Shown here: in pieces, positions 5,637 to 7,402 of the stretch | How positions within the stretch are numbered: the first letter of the stretch is position 1 | Layout: each line of letters begins with the position of its first letter | Assembly: GCA_002779455.1 (NCBI GenBank) | Contig: PEWM01000231.1 | Location: 1-7,402 of the forward strand | From: Deltaproteobacteria bacterium CG07_land_8_20_14_0_80_60_11 | Lineage (GTDB): Bacteria > Desulfobacterota > Desulfobaccia > Desulfobaccales > 0-14-0-80-60-11 | Direction: 5' to 3' | DNA: 7,402 bases | The notes under the pieces: model-generated | Database searches by the model: none | Told to the model about the DNA's origin: nothing | What the model saw: only the letters and a program-made list of their open reading frames with translations | Made by a program: the position numbers and the translations under genes

Positions 5637-6513
5637 GCTCCGGGAGACCCTGGAAGCGGGCGCCTTTCCGGTGGTGGTGGAACTGAAACCCCCCAAAGGC
5701 GCCGGCGTGGATGAGATGCTGGCAGTGGTGAAGGCGCTGGCCGGCCGGGTGACGGCCTTTAGCCTCCCGGACAACGAACACGCCAGGATGCGCCTGGCGG
5801 CCGTGGCCGCGGCCCGCCTGGTCCAGGAGGCGGGCGGGGAAGCCCTGGTTCACCTCACCTGCCGGGACCGCAACCGCCTGGCCCTGGAGAGCGACCTGTT
5901 GGGGGCCGCAAGTCTGGGGCTGGAAAACCTCCTGCTGGTCAGCGGCGATTACGTCACCCTGGGGGACCACCCCCAGGCCAAGCCGGTGTATGACGCCGAC
6001 TCGGTGCAGCTGCTGCAAATCGCCCGGGGGCTGATGGACGGCCATGACAGCGCCGGCCTGGCCTTAACCGGCGCCCCCGCCTTCTTCCTCGGCGCGGTGG
6101 TCATTCCCGAGGCTGAACCTTTACCTCCACAGCTCATCAAGTTCGAAAAGAAGCTGGCCGCGGGCGCCCAGTTTTTCATCACTCCCGCGGTCTTTGACCT
6201 GGACAAACTGCGCCGGTTCCGGGAACACCTCCCGGAAACTCCCGTCAAGCTGCTGGTGAGCGTCAAGGTTCTGGGGGCCGATGAAGTGGCCCAGGCCGCC
6301 GCCGGCCAGTGGCGCAAGGTTTATTCCCTGCCCCCGAACCTGGTGAATGATCTGGCCGGCAAAGAGCCGGAGGACATCTTAGCCATGGGGGTTAAAGCCG
6401 CCAGCCGCCTGGTCCAGCAGATCAAGCAAGAAAAGCTGGCGGACGGCGTCTACCTTAAGGCCAAGGGACGCACGGACTTGTTCACCAAGATTCTGGAGGC
6501 CGCGGGATTATAA
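5629..6513 (+). CDS. metF: MetF, catalytic subunit of 5,10-methylenetetrahydrofolate reductase
   Basis: 294 residues, the normal length of a single-domain MetF barrel. It interconverts methylene-THF and methyl-THF on the methyl branch of the Wood-Ljungdahl pathway using bound flavin. Visible landmarks: VELKPPKG with Glu18 (matching E. coli Glu28 by pattern), HLTCRDRNR (75-83), LENLLLVSGDY with Asp107 (matching E. coli Asp120), KPVYDADSVQLL (118-129), and GAQFFITPAVFD. In the last motif Pro186 stands where E. coli and acetogen enzymes carry a substrate-contacting Gln (ITQ or QTQ). No N-terminal NADH-binding extension is present, so electrons probably arrive through MetV and the MvhD/HdrA proteins, as in Moorella. 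The gene overlaps metV by 8 bp and is the last gene of the tight block. In an acetate oxidiser it would run toward methylene-THF. Family call is firm; direction and electron partner are inferred. Confidence 0.93.
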   Translation: MSKLRETLEAGAFPVVVELKPPKGAGVDEMLAVVKALAGRVTAFSLPDNEHARMRLAAVAAARLVQEAGGEALVHLTCRDRNRLALESDLLGAASLGLENLLLVSGDYVTLGDHPQAKPVYDADSVQLLQIARGLMDGHDSAGLALTGAPAFFLGAVVIPEAEPLPPQLIKFEKKLAAGAQFFITPAVFDLDKLRRFREHLPETPVKLLVSVKVLGADEVAQAAAGQWRKVYSLPPNLVNDLAGKEPEDILAMGVKAASRLVQQIKQEKLADGVYLKAKGRTDLFTKILEAAGL

Positions 6514-6517
6514 ATCC

Positions 6518-6545
6518 AGGGGAAAAAGGGGAAGAGGGAAAAAGG
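6518..6545. repeat. Purine-only low-complexity tract
   Basis: 28 consecutive A/G bases built from imperfect GGGAAAAAGG-like units start 4 bases after the metF stop codon. A single C at 6546 interrupts it before another A-rich run to 6553. It is simple-sequence DNA of unknown meaning. Confidence 0.7.
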
Positions 6546-6594
6546 CGAAAAAATCATGTGGTCATACGCAGCCCGATCTAACCTATCTGAGCCC

Positions 6595-6618
6595 GTAGGG
6601 GCACGGCGTGCCGTGCCC
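6595..6618. repeat. GTAGGGGC-class palindrome, incomplete copy
   Basis: Arms GGGCACGGC (6599-6607) and GCCGTGCCC (6610-6618) are perfect inverted copies around GT, preceded by GTAG at 6595-6598. The leading GTAGGGGC matches the palindrome at 4404, but the mirrored CTAC end is missing here (CCCGG instead). No T-run follows, so it is more likely a dispersed repeat than a terminator. Confidence 0.75.
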
Positions 6619-6709
6619 GGCAAGCGGGGATTGCTTTCGGACTACTGGGGCTTCTCCTGCTTTCCTTTTTTGCCCTGATAGAAAATCCGATGAACCTGAT
6701 TGACATAAC

Positions 6710-7402
6710 ATGACTATGGAAAACCAGAAAAAATTTGCGGCGGTAATTCTAGGCGGCGGCATTGCCGGGATCAGCGCCGCCCTGGAACTGGCCCGTCTGG
6801 GGCAGGAAGTGGCCCTGGTGGAAAAAACCCCGTTTTTCGGGGGCCGGGCGGCTAACTTCTGCTGCAAGGCCACCGATGCCTGCCAGCAGTGCGGGGCCTG
6901 CCTGGTGGACGACCGTCTTAAGGCCCTCTTCCAGGAACCCCGAATCACCCTGTTGCCCCACGCCGAACTGACCGGATGCTCCCGGGACAACGGCCTCTTC
7001 CGCCTGGTTCTCCGGCAGCAGCCCGAAGTGATCAACCCGGAGCGCTGCGTGGACTGCGGGCTCTGTTACGAAGAATGCCCCGCGGCCGACCAAGGGGCAA
7101 TCCTCACCACCGGGGTGACCCAGAATCACCCCCGGTATGCGGTGAATCCCGGCGCCTGCCTCTATTTTCAGGACGGCTCCTGCCAGGTCTGCCAGCAGAT
7201 CTGCCCGCCCACGGCCAAAGCCATTGATCTGACCCGGCCGGCGAAGACCCTGGAGCTGACCGCGGCTGCGGTCGTCGTGGCCACGGGTTACCGCCCCTCC
7301 GACCCCAAGTGCCGGCCTCACTATGGCTACGGCCGCCTGCCCCAAGTCGTCGCCGGCTTCGAGCTGGAAGAGAGGCTGCGGAACGGCACGGGGCCGGGTG
7401 GC
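6710..7402 (+). CDS. HdrA/QmoA-like FAD- and iron-sulfur-dependent oxidoreductase, N-terminal 231 residues (3' end outside window)
   Basis: The frame runs open to the right edge. A TGA at 6701 in the same frame limits the start to the ATG at 6710 or the one at 6716; no strong Shine-Dalgarno is visible, so the choice is uncertain. The protein opens directly with an FAD loop, VILGGGIAGISAA (G15-G20), ending at Glu38 with FFGGR, so it lacks the N-terminal CHCG domain of full HdrA and looks more like QmoA or a stand-alone HdrA core. Cys51/52/58/61/64 form an unusual extra cluster-like group. Two ferredoxin motifs follow: CVDCGLCYEECP (113-123) and Cys150 then CQVCQQICP (158-165). After that come the AAAVVVATGYRPSD segment and the YGYGRLPQVV motif; the large upstream fusion has the closely similar YGYGRYPNVI. 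It probably handles electrons for an Hdr- or Qmo-like complex. The exact subfamily and partner cannot be settled from the fragment. Confidence 0.85.
   Translation, partial: MTMENQKKFAAVILGGGIAGISAALELARLGQEVALVEKTPFFGGRAANFCCKATDACQQCGACLVDDRLKALFQEPRITLLPHAELTGCSRDNGLFRLVLRQQPEVINPERCVDCGLCYEECPAADQGAILTTGVTQNHPRYAVNPGACLYFQDGSCQVCQQICPPTAKAIDLTRPAKTLELTAAAVVVATGYRPSDPKCRPHYGYGRLPQVVAGFELEERLRNGTGPGG

Larger units (their letters stand above)
6514..6709. other. Intergenic spacer with purine tract and palindrome
   Basis: These 196 bp between metF and the next flavoprotein gene hold no convincing gene. They contain a purine-only run just after the metF stop, a GC-rich palindrome at 6595-6618, a T-rich stretch near 6661-6671, and a stop codon in frame just before the next start. 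No clear terminator or promoter was found. Confidence 0.6.

Noticed and set aside
4548..5774. 408-residue minus-strand open frame across mvhD, metV and metF
   Set aside because: Antisense shadow of three well-supported genes; no recognisable family motifs.
6700..6705. Perfect TTGACA as a -35 box for the last gene
   Set aside because: It lies only 5 bases before the ATG, so the -10 would fall inside the coding region, where no TATAAT-like sequence is seen at the right spacing.

Overview
The window is a GC-rich (roughly 60-65% in genes) stretch on which every supported gene lies on the + strand. It is a redox and one-carbon gene cluster from an anaerobe that uses the Wood-Ljungdahl pathway. 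The best guess is a Desulfobacterota-type sulfate reducer or syntroph, such as relatives of Desulfobacca, Syntrophobacter or Desulfobacterium. That guess rests on HdrA-like flavoproteins, an MvhD-type ferredoxin-like subunit, the two-subunit MetV/MetF methylenetetrahydrofolate reductase, and the presence of long HdrA proteins carrying a GltD/NfnB-like NAD(P)H module. It is inferred from gene content, not proved by a marker gene.

Layout: (1) 3-4253, the 3' 1416 codons of a very large HdrA-type protein that enters from the left edge. It reads as HdrA copy I, with a whole GltD/NfnB-like module nested in its inserted ferredoxin, followed by a second HdrA copy. (2) 4254-4500, an AT-richer spacer framed by inverted heptamer-repeat arrays (the left one overlaps the hdrA stop codon), with a nested inverted repeat inside. 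(3) 4501-6513, a tightly overlapping mvhD-metV-metF block (4-bp and 8-bp overlaps). (4) 6514-6709, a spacer with a purine tract and a second palindrome of the GTAGGGGC class. (5) 6710-7402, the 5' 231 codons of another HdrA/QmoA-like flavoprotein that leaves at the right edge.

How the genes may work together: in Moorella thermoacetica the metVF genes sit with hdrCBA and mvhD and encode a MetFV-HdrABC-MvhD complex proposed to couple NADH oxidation to methylene-THF reduction plus a second acceptor by flavin-based electron bifurcation. The same partners occur here, but the HdrA component is enlarged by an internal GltD-like pyridine-nucleotide module and a second, altered HdrA copy. A plausible reading is an NADH-linked bifurcating (or, in an acetate oxidiser, confurcating) methylenetetrahydrofolate reductase complex. 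HdrB and HdrC are not in the window and could lie just outside it.

The points most worth a second look are the nested HdrA-GltD-HdrA architecture, the acidic residue in place of the NADPH-type arginines in the GltD module, a missing cysteine in the second HdrA copy, a Gln-to-Pro change in the MetF substrate-binding motif, and the repeat structures in the two spacers.
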